Shown piece after piece: positions 48,546-61,984 of a DNA stretch of 64,000 bases. Each line of letters begins with the position of its first letter. The first letter of the stretch is position 1. Under the pieces are notes generated by a model that saw only the letters and a list, made by a program, of their open reading frames with translations, ran no database searches and had not been told where the DNA came from. Source of the DNA: Clavibacter phaseoli (GTDB taxonomy: Bacteria > Actinomycetota > Actinomycetes > Actinomycetales > Microbacteriaceae); NCBI RefSeq assembly GCF_021922925.1, contig NZ_CP040786.1, positions 2,728,001-2,792,000 on the forward strand, read 5' to 3'. Both the position numbers and the translations under genes were made by a program.

Positions 48546-49993
48546 ACCGCGAGCTGAAGCGCGTCTCCGTGTTCGTCCTGGCCATGTTCGTGGCCCTGTT
48601 CGTCGCGGCATCGGTCATCCAGGTCATCCAGGCGCCCACGCTGCAGGCGGATCCGCGCAACAGCCGCACCATCATCGCGAGCTACTCGGCCGAGCGCGGC
48701 TCGATCCTCGTCGACGGCACGCCCATCGCCTCCTCCGTCCCGGTCGACGACCGCTACAAGTTCCTCCGCACCTACGCGCAGCCCGACCTCTACAGCGCGG
48801 TCACCGGCTACTACACGCTCGGCCAGGGATCCACGGGCCTCGAGGACTCCATGAACGACGTCCTGAGCGGCACGAGCGGGACGCAGTTCTTCGACAGCCT
48901 CACGCGCACCTTCACCGGGCAGGACCCGAAGGGCGCGTCGGTCGAGCTGACGATCGACCCGGCGGTGCAGCAGGCGGCGTACGACGCGCTCGGGTCCCTG
49001 CAGGGCTCCGTGGTCGCGATCGAGCCGTCCACCGGCCGCATCCTCGCGATGGTCTCCAAGCCCGGCTACGACCCCAACGCGCTGGCGTCGCACGACCGCG
49101 AGGCCGTGCAGCAGAGCTACTCGTCGCTCCTCGCCGACCCGTCGAACCCGCTCATCAACCGCGCGGTCAACAGCCTCAACCCGCCCGGATCCACGTTCAA
49201 GCTCATCACCGCGGCCGCCGCCATCGAGTCGGGCCAGTACACGCCCGACTCCCTGCTGCCGAACCCCGCGACCTTCACGCTGCCCGGCACGGGCACGGTC
49301 ATCACCAACGCCGGCGAGGGCGCGTGCGGCTCCGAGCCCGAGGTGTCCATCGCGACCGCGCTGCGCCTCAGCTGCAACATCCCGTTCGCGCAGCTGGGCA
49401 TCGCGCTCGGCTCCGAGCGGATCGCGGCGATGGCCGACGCCTTCGGCTACGGGAAGTCGATCGACGTCCCCATGGCCAGCGCCAAGAGCGTCTTCTCCCC
49501 CGACCTCGACGACGCCCAGACCGCCCAGTCCGCGTTCGGGCAGCTCGACGTGCGCGCCACGCCGCTGCAGACCGCCATGGTCACGGCCGGCATCGCGAAC
49601 GGCGGCGAGGTCATGAAGCCGACCGTCGTCGACAGCGTGCTCAACCCCGACCTGAGCGAGCTCTCCGGCTTCTCGGCCAGCCGCTTCGCCGACCCGATCT
49701 CGAAGGAGACCGCCGACACCATGACCCGGATGATGATCGACGACGTCCAGAGCGGCGTCGCGTCGAATGCGAGAATCAGTGGCGTCGACGTGGCCGGGAA
49801 GACGGGCACCGCCCAGAACGGCGCCGACGACCCGTACACGCTGTGGTTCACCGGCTTCGCGCCGGCGGAGTCGCCGAAGGTGGCGGTCGCGGTCCTGGTC
49901 GAGGACGGCGGCGGACGAGGACGATCGGGCTCGGGGAACACCCTCGCCGCCCCCGTGGCGAAGAAAGTGATTGAGGCGGTGCTGGACAGATGA
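48542..49993 (+). CDS. pbpA: PbpA: class B penicillin-binding protein
   Basis: A 483-residue transpeptidase that crosslinks peptidoglycan. A membrane anchor (about 8-28) is followed by a dimerisation domain and the penicillin-binding domain with SxxK (Ser217-Thr-Phe-Lys220), SxN (Ser277-Cys-Asn279) and KTG (Lys420-Thr-Gly). It works with RodA upstream. GTGA overlap with rodA and ATGA overlap with pknA show tight coupling. In mycobacteria PbpA is a PknB substrate. Confidence 0.93.
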   Translation: MNRELKRVSVFVLAMFVALFVAASVIQVIQAPTLQADPRNSRTIIASYSAERGSILVDGTPIASSVPVDDRYKFLRTYAQPDLYSAVTGYYTLGQGSTGLEDSMNDVLSGTSGTQFFDSLTRTFTGQDPKGASVELTIDPAVQQAAYDALGSLQGSVVAIEPSTGRILAMVSKPGYDPNALASHDREAVQQSYSSLLADPSNPLINRAVNSLNPPGSTFKLITAAAAIESGQYTPDSLLPNPATFTLPGTGTVITNAGEGACGSEPEVSIATALRLSCNIPFAQLGIALGSERIAAMADAFGYGKSIDVPMASAKSVFSPDLDDAQTAQSAFGQLDVRATPLQTAMVTAGIANGGEVMKPTVVDSVLNPDLSELSGFSASRFADPISKETADTMTRMMIDDVQSGVASNARISGVDVAGKTGTAQNGADDPYTLWFTGFAPAESPKVAVAVLVEDGGGRGRSGSGNTLAAPVAKKVIEAVLDR

Positions 49994-51888
49994 GACCCAC
50001 GAGCGGACTGACCTTCGGAGGGCGTTACCAGCTGGGCGATCGCATCGCCATCGGCGGCATGGGCGAGGTGTGGGAGGCCACCGACCTCGTCATCGGACGC
50101 AAGGTCGCCATCAAGATCCTCAAGGACGAGTACCTCGGCGACCCCGGATTCCTGGAGCGCTTCCGCGCCGAGGCCCGCCACGCCGCGCTCGTCAACCACG
50201 AGGGCATTGCCAACGTCTTCGACTACGGCGAGGAGGACGGCAGCGCCTTCCTCGTGATGGAGCTCGTGCCCGGCGAGGCGCTCTCCACCATCCTCGAGCG
50301 CGAGCGCGTGCTGTCCACCGACAAGGTGCTCGACATCATCGCCCAGACCGCGCTGGCCCTCCACGCCGCGCACCAGGCCGGGCTCGTCCACCGCGACATC
50401 AAGCCCGGCAACCTGCTCATCACGCCCGACGGCCGCGTGAAGATCACCGACTTCGGCATCGCGCGCATCGCCGACCAGGTGCCGCTCACCGCCACCGGCC
50501 AGGTGATGGGCACCGTGCAGTACCTCTCGCCCGAGCAGGCGAGCGGCCACCCCGCGTCGCCCTCCACCGACGTCTACTCGATGGGCATCGTGGCGTACGA
50601 ATGCCTGGCGGGCCGTCGCCCCTTCACGGGCGAGTCGCAGGTCGCCATCGCCATGGCCCAGATCAACGAGCAGCCGCCCGAGCTCCCCGTCACGGTCGCC
50701 GAGCCCGTGCGCAACCTCGTCATGTCGTGCATCGCGAAGAAGCCGGCCGACCGTCCGCAGAGCGCCGCGCACCTCGCGCGCGCCGCGCAGGCGCTCCGCC
50801 GTGGCGACGTCGCCACCGCAACCATCGCGGTCGCGGCCGTCGCCGGTGCCGCCGCGCTGGCGGATCCCGCGCCCACGCAGGCCACCCAGCTCATGCCGTC
50901 CGGCCGCCGCGCCGCCGACACGGGCGCGACCACGGTCCTCGCCTCCGCCGCGCCGCGCGCCGGCGCGGCGGATCCCTTCCTGCTCGACGGCGCGGACGAC
51001 GACGAGCCCGAGGAGCCGCGCGCCCGCAAGCGCGCCATCTGGATCTTCGTCGTCGTCGCGCTCCTGGTGGTCGGCGCCATCGTGGCGGGCGTCATCGCCC
51101 TCACGGCGGGCCAGCGCAACGACGACGCCGCACCGGCACCCACCGAGACGAGCGCGTCCCCCTCTCCGAGCGCGTCGCCGTCCCCGTCCCCCACCCCGTC
51201 GCCCACCGCCAGCACCGTGGACGTCAACCGCGACGACTACCTCGGCCGCGACCAGAAGACGGTCACGGAGGAGCTCACCGCCCTCGGCCTCAAGGTCACC
51301 GTCATCACGGGCAGCGCCGCGCCGTCCGGCGAGGAGGAGGGCAACGTCACGGCCATCACCCCGACCGGCAGCGTCGCCAAGGGCGCCACCATCCAGATCA
51401 CGGCCTTCGGGGCGCCCACCCTGCCCACGACGGCGCCGGGCACGCCCACCGTCGACCCCACGAGCGTCCGCGTCGGCCAGTCGGTCGACATCTCCTGGCC
51501 CGCGTACTCCTGCCCCGCCGGCCAGACGCTGAACGGGTACCAGATCCAGACGGATACCGTCTCGCAGGGCGCCACCGGAACCTGGAGCGGCAGCACGAAC
51601 CCGACGAACGCGCAGACCACGTCGGGCGAGATCAAGGCGGGCACGAACCCGGGCACGTTCACCGTCAAGTACCTGGCCATCTGCGGCACCAACGAGTCGC
51701 CCTACAGCAGCACGGTCACCGTCACCGTCGAGGCCGCTCCCGGCGGAGCCGGCACCGGCGGCGGCACCGGCGGGGACACGGGCACGGGCGGAGGAGCCGG
51801 CGGCGGCACGACCGGCATGGCGCCGACCCCCGCGCCGGGCCGCGCCGACGAGCGCTCGCTCGTCTCCAGCTCCCGCCGGAACCCCTGA
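49990..51888 (+). CDS. pknA: PknA-type Ser/Thr kinase with extracellular PASTA-like and Fn3-like domains
   Basis: A 632-residue receptor kinase. The kinase domain (about 12-270) has Lys42, catalytic HRDIKPGN (Asp136), DFG at 154 and an activation loop with Thr168 and Thr175. A membrane helix spans about 349-373. Outside are a Ser/Pro-rich linker, one PASTA-like domain (about 410-474), an Fn3-like segment (about 485-585) with two cysteines, and a Gly/Thr-rich tail. Mycobacterial PknA has almost no outer domain, so this form may sense something itself. It phosphorylates division and wall proteins. Overlaps pbpA by ATGA. Confidence 0.9.
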   Translation: MRPTSGLTFGGRYQLGDRIAIGGMGEVWEATDLVIGRKVAIKILKDEYLGDPGFLERFRAEARHAALVNHEGIANVFDYGEEDGSAFLVMELVPGEALSTILERERVLSTDKVLDIIAQTALALHAAHQAGLVHRDIKPGNLLITPDGRVKITDFGIARIADQVPLTATGQVMGTVQYLSPEQASGHPASPSTDVYSMGIVAYECLAGRRPFTGESQVAIAMAQINEQPPELPVTVAEPVRNLVMSCIAKKPADRPQSAAHLARAAQALRRGDVATATIAVAAVAGAAALADPAPTQATQLMPSGRRAADTGATTVLASAAPRAGAADPFLLDGADDDEPEEPRARKRAIWIFVVVALLVVGAIVAGVIALTAGQRNDDAAPAPTETSASPSPSASPSPSPTPSPTASTVDVNRDDYLGRDQKTVTEELTALGLKVTVITGSAAPSGEEEGNVTAITPTGSVAKGATIQITAFGAPTLPTTAPGTPTVDPTSVRVGQSVDISWPAYSCPAGQTLNGYQIQTDTVSQGATGTWSGSTNPTNAQTTSGEIKAGTNPGTFTVKYLAICGTNESPYSSTVTVTVEAAPGGAGTGGGTGGDTGTGGGAGGGTTGMAPTPAPGRADERSLVSSSRRNP

Positions 51889-52022
51889 CCGGAGCCTTCC
51901 GAGGGGGCGGACGAGGACGCGTCGCCCGCCCCCGTCCACGCCTCGCGGAGCCGCCCGGATCCCCAGCCGACCCCCGGTAAGCTCGTCCCCGTCCGAATCC
52001 CGATCCCGACGAGAGGCAGTCC

Positions 52023-53765
<1,743 letters not shown>

Positions 53766-53887
53766 TCCGCAGCCTCCCGCCCGGGTCACGGTAGCGGGGA
53801 CGGCCTTCACCCCCGGCCGGTGGGAGGCCTCGGCGGAGGGCGCGACCGAGAGCGCGACGAGCCGACGGCCCGGGCCACGCGGCTGGC

Positions 53888-54526
53888 TCAGGCCACGCGC
53901 ACCAGGGGCGAGAGCCGCGAGGACGTGTCGCGCGCTCCGGTGAGCCCGGCCCCCTCGAGCCAGTTGCCCAGCATGCGGTAGCCGCCCTCCGTCAGGACGG
54001 ACTCCGGGTGGAACTGCACGCCGACGATGGGCGCCGCCTCGTGACGCAGGCCCATGATGACCCCGCCCTCGGTGCGGGACGTGACCACCAGGTCCGACGG
54101 GACGGTGCCGTCGACGACGGCCAGCGAGTGGTACCGCGTGGCCGTGAACGGCTGCGGCACACCCAGGTAGAACTCCCCGTCGTCGTGCGTGACCAGCGAG
54201 GTCTTGCCGTGCATGAGCTCCTCGGCGTTCGTGACCGTGGCGCCGAACGCCTCCGCGATGGCCTGGTGCCCCAGGCAGACGCCGAGCAAAGGGGTGCCGG
54301 ATGCGAGGGCAGCTGTCACCGTGGGGATCGAGACGCCCGCCTCCGACGGCTTGCCCGGTCCCGGGGACACGAGCACCGCGTCGTAATCCGAGATGACCCC
54401 GGCCATGTCGGAGTCGGCGTGGTCGTCGTTGCGCATGACCACGGTCTCGGCGCCCAGCTGCTGCAGGTAGCCGTTCAGCGTGTAGACGAAGCTGTCGTAG
54501 TTGTCGATGACGAGGACGCGTGTCAC
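53888..54526 (-). CDS. pabA: Glutamine amidotransferase subunit, PabA/TrpG type
   Basis: A 212-residue class I amidotransferase that supplies ammonia to an anthranilate or aminodeoxychorismate synthase. VLVIDNYDSFVYTLNGYLQQLG starts the fold, the nucleophile Cys is in GVCLGHQAIAEAFG (about 84), with VGVQFHPES supplying His/Glu. Neither partner gene is beside it. In this actinobacterial gene order it is often called trpG; PabA is more likely, but the two cannot be told apart here. GTG start overlaps the stop of the small membrane gene. Confidence 0.88.
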   Translation of the reverse strand: MTRVLVIDNYDSFVYTLNGYLQQLGAETVVMRNDDHADSDMAGVISDYDAVLVSPGPGKPSEAGVSIPTVTAALASGTPLLGVCLGHQAIAEAFGATVTNAEELMHGKTSLVTHDDGEFYLGVPQPFTATRYHSLAVVDGTVPSDLVVTSRTEGGVIMGLRHEAAPIVGVQFHPESVLTEGGYRMLGNWLEGAGLTGARDTSSRLSPLVRVA

Positions 54527-54681
54527 TGATGCACCGTGACTTCCTGGGTGTTGACGATGGAGTCGACCCAGGGGAAGACCCAGACGACGAGGCAGAAGAG
54601 GATCGCCGCGAGCAGCACGAGCACGATGATCAGCCGAACCCACACCGGCCCGGGGAGGACGCGCCAGAAGGCCGCGTACAC
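54523..54681 (-). CDS. Small single-pass membrane protein between sortase E and pabA
   Basis: A 52-residue protein with GTG start, two bases after the sortase E stop and overlapping the pabA start (GTGA). After VYAAFWRVLPGPVWVR it has one hydrophobic helix (about 17-38: LIIVLVLLAAILFCLVVWVF) and a polar end with DSIVNTQEVTVHQ. Tight packing on both sides and codon use that fits the neighbours support a real gene. No known family; it may assist the sortase in the membrane. Confidence 0.7.
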   Translation of the reverse strand: MYAAFWRVLPGPVWVRLIIVLVLLAAILFCLVVWVFPWVDSIVNTQEVTVHQ

Positions 54682-54683
54682 GC

Positions 54684-55484
54684 TCAGCCCGCCTTCGCGA
54701 ACGACGTGCCGGCCAATGCGGCGGGCGTGGACGCATCGGAGCGGGGCTGCCAGGACTCGAAGACGCTGTACGCGATGACGCGCTCGGCGGCGGAGAAGAG
54801 CGGGTTGCAGCTCGTCATCGTGAGGATGCGGTCACCGGGCTGCGCGTCCGGTGCCTGGGGCACCTCGTCGAGCACGTCGACTCCGGTGGGCTTCACGTAC
54901 TCGAGTGTACGGAAGCGGTACGTGTACCAGCCGTCCTGCGTCTCGACCACGATGGCGTCGCCCACCCGCAGGTCGGTGATCTGGTTGAAGGGCTTGCCGT
55001 AGGTGGTGCGGTGCGCCGCGACGGCGAAGTTCCCGACCTGCCCGGGCATCTGCGTCTCGCGGTAGTGGCCGATCTTGCCGTGGTTGAGCACGCTCGAGAG
55101 GCCGACCCCCGTCGCGACCGGCACGACGTAGTCGGGCCCGAATCGCGGGATGTAGATGTTGCCGAAGTCCGTGGCATCGGTGAAGGGCGCCTGGGTGATG
55201 ACCGGATCCCCCGGCGCCGCGGGCGACGCGGACGGGTCGGGGGTGGTCGCCGCGTCCGGCGCGGCCGTGGCCCAGCTCCGGCTGTTCTCCAGGGCCTGGT
55301 CGCGCTGGCCGCTGCTGACCACGATGTCGTTGAACCACAGCTGCCACCCCAGGAACAGCATGATCAGCACGCCGGCCGTGAGGAGCAGCTCGCCGAGGAC
55401 GCCGACTGTGCCGAGCAGCGCATCCCCCCGCCTGCCGCGGCGCCGCGTCGCGCGGCGAGAGGGGGCGGGATCCTGAGCGCTCAT
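54684..55484 (-). CDS. Class E sortase
   Basis: A 266-residue transpeptidase. A basic N-terminus and membrane helix (about 25-50) precede a Pro/Ala/Ser/Asp-rich linker and the sortase barrel with His158 (VAAHRTTYG), Cys226 (TMTSCNP) and Arg235. The TxTxCNP form and the operon position beside crgA/pabA are typical of class E, which prefers LAXTG motifs and is the housekeeping sortase of many actinobacteria. Divergent from crgA; a 52-residue membrane gene follows. Confidence 0.92.
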   Translation of the reverse strand: MSAQDPAPSRRATRRRGRRGDALLGTVGVLGELLLTAGVLIMLFLGWQLWFNDIVVSSGQRDQALENSRSWATAAPDAATTPDPSASPAAPGDPVITQAPFTDATDFGNIYIPRFGPDYVVPVATGVGLSSVLNHGKIGHYRETQMPGQVGNFAVAAHRTTYGKPFNQITDLRVGDAIVVETQDGWYTYRFRTLEYVKPTGVDVLDEVPQAPDAQPGDRILTMTSCNPLFSAAERVIAYSVFESWQPRSDASTPAALAGTSFAKAG

Positions 55485-55578
55485 GTGCCGATTGTAGGCG
55501 GCGCGCCTGCAGGGGACGCCCGCCAGGAGCGCGCCGTGGGCCGGGGCATCCTCCCGGCCCGGTGGAGGAGGGTACGGC

Positions 55579-55584
55579 TAGAAT
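55579..55584 (+). promoter_or_regulatory. -10 box of crgA
   Basis: TAGAAT ends 6 nt before the crgA ATG, so transcription should start at or next to the ATG and give a leaderless mRNA. Confidence 0.6.
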
Positions 55585-55590
55585 CGCCGC

Positions 55591-55830
55591 ATGGCCCGCG
55601 ACAAGACGACGAGACCCTCCCGCCAGGAACGCGTGCGCGACGAGGACGCCCCGAACCCCGTGTGGTTCAAGCCCATCATGTTCGGCTTCATGCTCGTCGG
55701 CCTCGCGTGGCTCATCGTGTACTACGTCAGCCTCAACGCCTTCCCCATCCCGGACCTCGGCGTCGGCAACATCCTCATCGGATTCGGCCTCATCCTGGTC
55801 GGCTTCCTGATGACCACCAGGTGGCGCTGA
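55591..55830 (+). CDS. crgA: Cell division protein CrgA
   Basis: A 79-residue membrane protein with two helices (about 29-48 and 57-75) and the family phrases NPVWFKPIMFGFMLVGLAWLIVYY and LGVGNILIGFGLILVGFLMTTRWR (each part of the known CrgA fold). In streptomycetes and mycobacteria it links FtsZ, FtsI and other division proteins. Place next to pknB, pabA and sortase E is conserved. Followed by an 18-bp stem terminator. Confidence 0.95.
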   Translation: MARDKTTRPSRQERVRDEDAPNPVWFKPIMFGFMLVGLAWLIVYYVSLNAFPIPDLGVGNILIGFGLILVGFLMTTRWR

Positions 55831-55842
55831 CCCCAGCGCCGA

Positions 55843-55883
55843 CAGGAGAGCCCGTCACCACTCGCTGGTGACGGGCTCTCCTG
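55843..55883. terminator. Strong intrinsic terminator after crgA
   Basis: A perfect 18-bp stem (55843-55860 with 55866-55883) with a CTCGC loop, 12 bp after the stop. Confidence 0.88.
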
Positions 55884-56225
55884 CATCTCCGGCAGTGCCC
55901 GCCCCGAGGTTCGACGTTGTCCACAGAGGTCCTGTGCACAACCCTCCACACATGTGGAGAACCGCGCTGAGCGTTCCGCCGGATCCCGCCAGCACGGCGG
56001 GTTACCCGCGGAAGCCCACGTGCGTGGCGATCTGGTCGTGCTCGACACCGTCCCACGCCCTCGGGGGCACTCCCCCGTCGGGCGCTAATCACACGCGTGT
56101 AACTATCCCCACTGTGGAGTGGCCTGTGGATAACCTCGCCATGCCCATCGCGCACGCGGATCGATCGCCTCGGGTACGACGAACGCGCCGCCCCCGAGAG
56201 GACGGCGCGTGCACGTGCGGATCGG
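55884..56225. other. Non-coding region with a cluster of DnaA-box-like sites
   Basis: 342 bp without a credible gene. It holds TTGTCCACA (55917-55925), TGTGCACAA (55933-55941), an inverted CTCCACA-CA-TGTGGAG (55944-55959), TGTGGA (56113-56118) and a perfect box TGTGGATAA (56125-56133, i.e. TTATCCACA on the minus strand). Five TCCACA cores in 220 bp is well above chance at this G+C. DnaA binding here, about 8 kb from gyrB, could titrate DnaA or control nearby genes; the main origin is expected next to dnaA outside the window. Confidence 0.55.
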
Positions 56226-57089
56226 TCAGAGGGTGACGGGGAAGACGGCGGCCGCGATCAGGATCGCCGCCGCGAGGCCCACGAGCGAGCCGATCTGCGC
56301 GCCGCGCTGGCGGGCGTCCCGCGTCCGAAGGAGCACGAGGGCCACGAGGGCGCCGGTGACGAGGCCGCCGACATGGGCCTGCCAGGAGACGCCCTGCACG
56401 ACGAAGCCGAGCAGCAGGTTGAGCACGATGATGCCGAGGAGCGGGCCGACGTTCCCGCCGAGCTTGCGGGCGAGGACGAAGTAGCCGCCCATGAGCCCGA
56501 AGATCGCGCCGGATGCGCCGACCACGGCCTGCAGGGGCTCGCCCATGGCGGCGCCGATGAGCTCGACGCCGAGGGATCCGCCGAGCGCCGAGATCAGGAA
56601 CAGGGCGAGGAAGCGGGCGCGTCCGAGCATGGGCTCGAGCACGCGGCCGAAGACGAAGACCGACAGCATGTTGAGCAGGATGTGGAAGATGCTCGACGGC
56701 GAGTGCGTGAACGCGCTCGTGAGCATCCGCCACGGCTCGTAGTCACCGGAAGCGACGCTGCCGTAGACGGGTGCGAACCACAGCGACGTGGTCACGTAGT
56801 CCCCGACGACGGGCAGCACCTGCAGGATCCATACCACGGCGCAGACAGCCATGATCGCGTACGTCACGACGGGCGCGGAGCTCCGCGTCATCCGCGTGAC
56901 GAACGGGGCTCGGGAACGGGGAGCGGTACGACGCTGCTCCTTCATGTCCTCCGGGCAGATCACCCCGACGGCGGCCGGCGTCTGGCACTCGGGGCAGATG
57001 GTCCGCCCGCATCGCTGGCACAGCACGAAGCTCTGCCGGTCGGGGTGCCGGTAGCAGCGGTCGGCCGCCGTACGGGGTGAGTCGGTCAT
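56226..57089 (-). CDS. Rhomboid-family intramembrane serine protease with N-terminal zinc finger
   Basis: A 287-residue membrane protein. The N-terminus (about 11-48) has a B-box-like cluster CYRHPD...CQRC...CPEC...CPED, then a basic linker and six hydrophobic segments. Catalytic motifs are GASGAIFG (Ser, about 193) and QAHVGGLVTG (His, about 245); HILLNMLSVFVFG is also typical. Rhomboids cut membrane proteins in the bilayer. Its ATG overlaps the cyclophilin stop by one base (TGATG). Confidence 0.9.
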   Translation of the reverse strand: MTDSPRTAADRCYRHPDRQSFVLCQRCGRTICPECQTPAAVGVICPEDMKEQRRTAPRSRAPFVTRMTRSSAPVVTYAIMAVCAVVWILQVLPVVGDYVTTSLWFAPVYGSVASGDYEPWRMLTSAFTHSPSSIFHILLNMLSVFVFGRVLEPMLGRARFLALFLISALGGSLGVELIGAAMGEPLQAVVGASGAIFGLMGGYFVLARKLGGNVGPLLGIIVLNLLLGFVVQGVSWQAHVGGLVTGALVALVLLRTRDARQRGAQIGSLVGLAAAILIAAAVFPVTL

Positions 57090-57628
57090 CAGACCTTCTC
57101 GACGGTGACGCTCTCGATCACGACGTCCTCGCGGGGACGGTCGCGGCCGTCGGTCGGGACGGCGTTGAGCGCGTCGACGACCTTCTTGGACGCGTCGTCG
57201 GCGACCTCGCCGAAGATCGTGTGCTTGCCCTGGAGCCAGGTGGTGGGTGCCGTGGTGATGAAGAACTGCGAGCCGTTCGTGCCGCGGCCGCCCTGGGTGC
57301 CGGCGTTCGCCATGGCGAGGATGTAGGGCTTCGAGAAGTCGAGGTCGCGGCTGATCTCGTCGTCGAACTGGTAGCCCGGGCCGCCGGTGCCCTGGCCGAG
57401 CGGGTCGCCGCCCTGGAGCATGAAGTCCTTGATGATGCGGTGGAAGACGACGCCGTCGTAGAGCGGGTCGGTCGACTTCTTGCCGGTCTGGGGGTGGGTC
57501 CACTCCTTCTCGCCGGTGGCGAGGCCGACGAAGTTCTCGACGGTCTGGGGCGCGTGCGACCCGAAGAGGTTGAGGACGATGGTGCCGTGGTTGGTCGTCA
57601 TGGTGGCGACGTGAGTGTGCGCAGACAT
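57089..57628 (-). CDS. ppiA: Peptidyl-prolyl cis-trans isomerase, cyclophilin type (PpiA)
   Basis: A 179-residue cytoplasmic cyclophilin. Signature residues: VVFHRIIKDFMLQGGDP (catalytic Arg), GGPGYQFDDE, MANAGTQGGRGTNGSQFFITTA and LQGKHTIFGEV. It speeds proline isomerisation in folding proteins. No signal peptide. This gene lies between crgA and the gyrase region in many actinobacteria. Overlaps the rhomboid start. Confidence 0.95.
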   Translation of the reverse strand: MSAHTHVATMTTNHGTIVLNLFGSHAPQTVENFVGLATGEKEWTHPQTGKKSTDPLYDGVVFHRIIKDFMLQGGDPLGQGTGGPGYQFDDEISRDLDFSKPYILAMANAGTQGGRGTNGSQFFITTAPTTWLQGKHTIFGEVADDASKKVVDALNAVPTDGRDRPREDVVIESVTVEKV

Positions 57629-57749
57629 GGAGCAATGGTCTCACGGCGGAGCTGGGACTCGGCGGACGCACAGGGTCCGTCGTGTTTGCCCGCAGAGGCA
57701 CCCGTGCCAGACTGAAGATCCTGGCGAAATCACACCGATGGAGGTCCCC

Positions 57750-58376
57750 TTGGGTCTGTCACGCAAGAACAAGAAGGAGTTGGCGAAGCTCCGCACCCAC
57801 GCGGCCGCCGTCCTCAAGGAGCAGCGCGAGGTCCTCGACCGGGCCAACGTCGTCGTGGCCGAGGCCGCGCACACCGCGCGCAAGCTCTCCGACCAGCACG
57901 TCGTCCCCGCCGTTAAGCGCGGCGTCGACGACCACATCCGTCCTGGCTACGAGGCCGGCGCCGAGCGCGTCCGCACCGCGGCCGACTCCGCCTACAAGGG
58001 CTTCACGCACACGGTCCTCCCGGCCGTCGCCGGCGCAGCGGGGTCCGCTGTCGCCGCGACCGAGGGCATCCGCAACAGCAAGCAGGTCAAGGACGCGGTC
58101 AAGAAGGCCGGCAAGGTCTCCTCCAAGGCGCAGGAGTTCGGCAAGCACTACGTCGACAACGGCCGCTCCTACGTGGGCCGCTACGTCCCGCAGGTCGCTC
58201 CGGCGAAGAAGGGCCTCGGCTTCGGCGGCGTCGCCCTCATCGCGCTCGGCGTCGTGGTGGTCGGCGGCGTCGGCTACGCGCTGTACCAGACGTTCCGCGC
58301 GGACGACGACCTGTGGATCGCCGACGACGAGCCCGAGGCCGTCGACGCGACCACGAAGGACCAGCCCGCGAGCTGA
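57750..58376 (+). CDS. Helical single-pass membrane protein, unknown
   Basis: A protein of about 208 residues. A highly charged helical N-terminus (SRKNKKELAKLRTHAAAVLKEQREVLDRANVVVAEAAHTARKL, split by short turns) and an Ala/Lys-rich middle end in a membrane helix (about 165-185) and an acidic tail ending PAS. TTG at 57750 is the best start because GGAGGT lies 5 nt upstream; the in-frame ATG at 57738 has no such site. Similar unnamed proteins are found beside ppiA in Microbacteriaceae. Function unknown. Strong hairpin after the stop. Confidence 0.7.
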   Translation: MGLSRKNKKELAKLRTHAAAVLKEQREVLDRANVVVAEAAHTARKLSDQHVVPAVKRGVDDHIRPGYEAGAERVRTAADSAYKGFTHTVLPAVAGAAGSAVAATEGIRNSKQVKDAVKKAGKVSSKAQEFGKHYVDNGRSYVGRYVPQVAPAKKGLGFGGVALIALGVVVVGGVGYALYQTFRADDDLWIADDEPEAVDATTKDQPAS

Positions 58377-58396
58377 TCCCCGTCTCGCTCTGACAG

Positions 58397-58426
58397 AGGC
58401 CCGGACACCGACAGGTGTCCGGGCCT
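58397..58426. terminator. Intrinsic terminator
   Basis: A perfect 13-bp stem (58397-58409 with 58414-58426) with a GACA loop, 20 bp after the membrane-protein stop, followed by TCGTC. Confidence 0.78.
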
Positions 58427-58536
58427 TCGTCATGCGACGGTCGGGATGATGCCGAAGGCGGGTGGACGTGCATCCGCGGCGATCCGGCACCACAGGATGC
58501 CGGCGAGCGAAGAGGAGCCCGAGGGCGGGCGGGATG

Positions 58537-58609
58537 TGGAGTCACGGGGAATCGAACCCCGGACCTCCTGCTTGCAAAGCAGGCGCTCTACCAATTGAGC
58601 TATGACCCC
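58537..58609 (-). tRNA. tRNA-Ala (anticodon TGC)
   Basis: Minus strand: acceptor GGGGTCA with TGACTCC (one G-T pair), D-arm AGCTCAATTGGTAGAGC, anticodon loop TTTGCAA (TGC), T-arm CCGGGGTTCGATTCCCCG. The 3' CCA is not encoded (ACA follows the discriminator region). Confidence 0.95.
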
Positions 58610-58689
58610 GATCGGCGAGCCTCGGATCGCGCTGCGATCGACCGACTCGGTGCCCGCCATGCCCCCGGATCATGCGGATCCGGGGGTGT

Positions 58690-58766
58690 TGGTGGGGATA
58701 CCAGGATTTGAACCTGGGACCTCTTCATTATCAGTGAAGCGCTCTAACCAACTGAGCTATATCCCC
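58690..58766 (-). tRNA. tRNA-Ile (anticodon GAT)
   Basis: Minus strand: acceptor GGGGATA with TATCCCC, D-arm with GGTTAGAGCG, anticodon loop CTGATAA (GAT), T-arm CCAGGTTCAAATCCTGG, CCA encoded (58690-58692). The pair tRNA-Ile, tRNA-Ala after gyrA is conserved in actinobacteria. Confidence 0.95.
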
Positions 58767-58814
58767 ATCGGGCAGGTACACGTTACCGTACGCCTGCCCG
58801 TTTCTCCCAATCGG

Positions 58815-59214
58815 CTACGCGTTGGTGAAGCCGACGAGGACGCCGCCCGTGATGCGCACGCTCAGGTTGTAGAGCAGCGCGGCCACGGCGCCGAGCACGG
58901 TGCCGACGACGATGTTGAGGACGGCGACGACGATCGCGAACCCGAGGACCTGGCCCAGGCCGAAGACGTCCTGGAGGGAGAAGTCCGCGGATCCGGAGAC
59001 CTCCTGGAACAGCTGGTCGACGGTGCCGAACACGTTCGTGGTCTGCAGGACGACGTAGATGAGGAACGTCGCCACCACGGTGATGATGCCGAGCACCACG
59101 GAGAAGAGGAACGCGAGCTTCAGAGCCGACCAGAAGTCGACGTACACGAGCTTGAGACGCACCTGCTTGGTGGTGGTGGCTCGCGACGACTTCTTCGCGA
59201 GCTTCTCGGCGACA

Positions 59215-59222
<8 letters not shown>
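58815..59222 (-). CDS. DUF3566 transmembrane protein
   Basis: A 135-residue membrane protein. A basic start is followed by a helix pair: about 36-63 ([23 protein letters not shown]) and about 90-118 ([28 protein letters not shown]), ending [15 protein letters not shown]. Homologues always follow gyrA in actinobacteria; function unknown, perhaps linked to division or the envelope. The start at 59222 overlaps the end of gyrA by 8 bp, so it is probably co-translated with gyrase. Confidence 0.9.
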
Positions 59223-61902
<2,680 letters not shown>

Positions 61903-61984
61903 GGAGGTCCCGTTCAGAGGTCGGTGGATCGTGGGGTCGGCGTGGGGCGGCGGTCGGCATCGGGCCGTGCCACCGCCCGGTCGA

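Noticed and set aside
53772..53828. Hairpin after pknB
   Set aside because: GCCTCCC/GGGAGGC can pair, but the loop exceeds 40 nt, so it is not convincing as a terminator.
55884..56225. This region as the chromosomal origin
   Set aside because: In actinobacteria oriC lies between dnaA and dnaN; gyrB is at the right edge, so the origin should be just outside. The boxes here are reported as a secondary cluster only.
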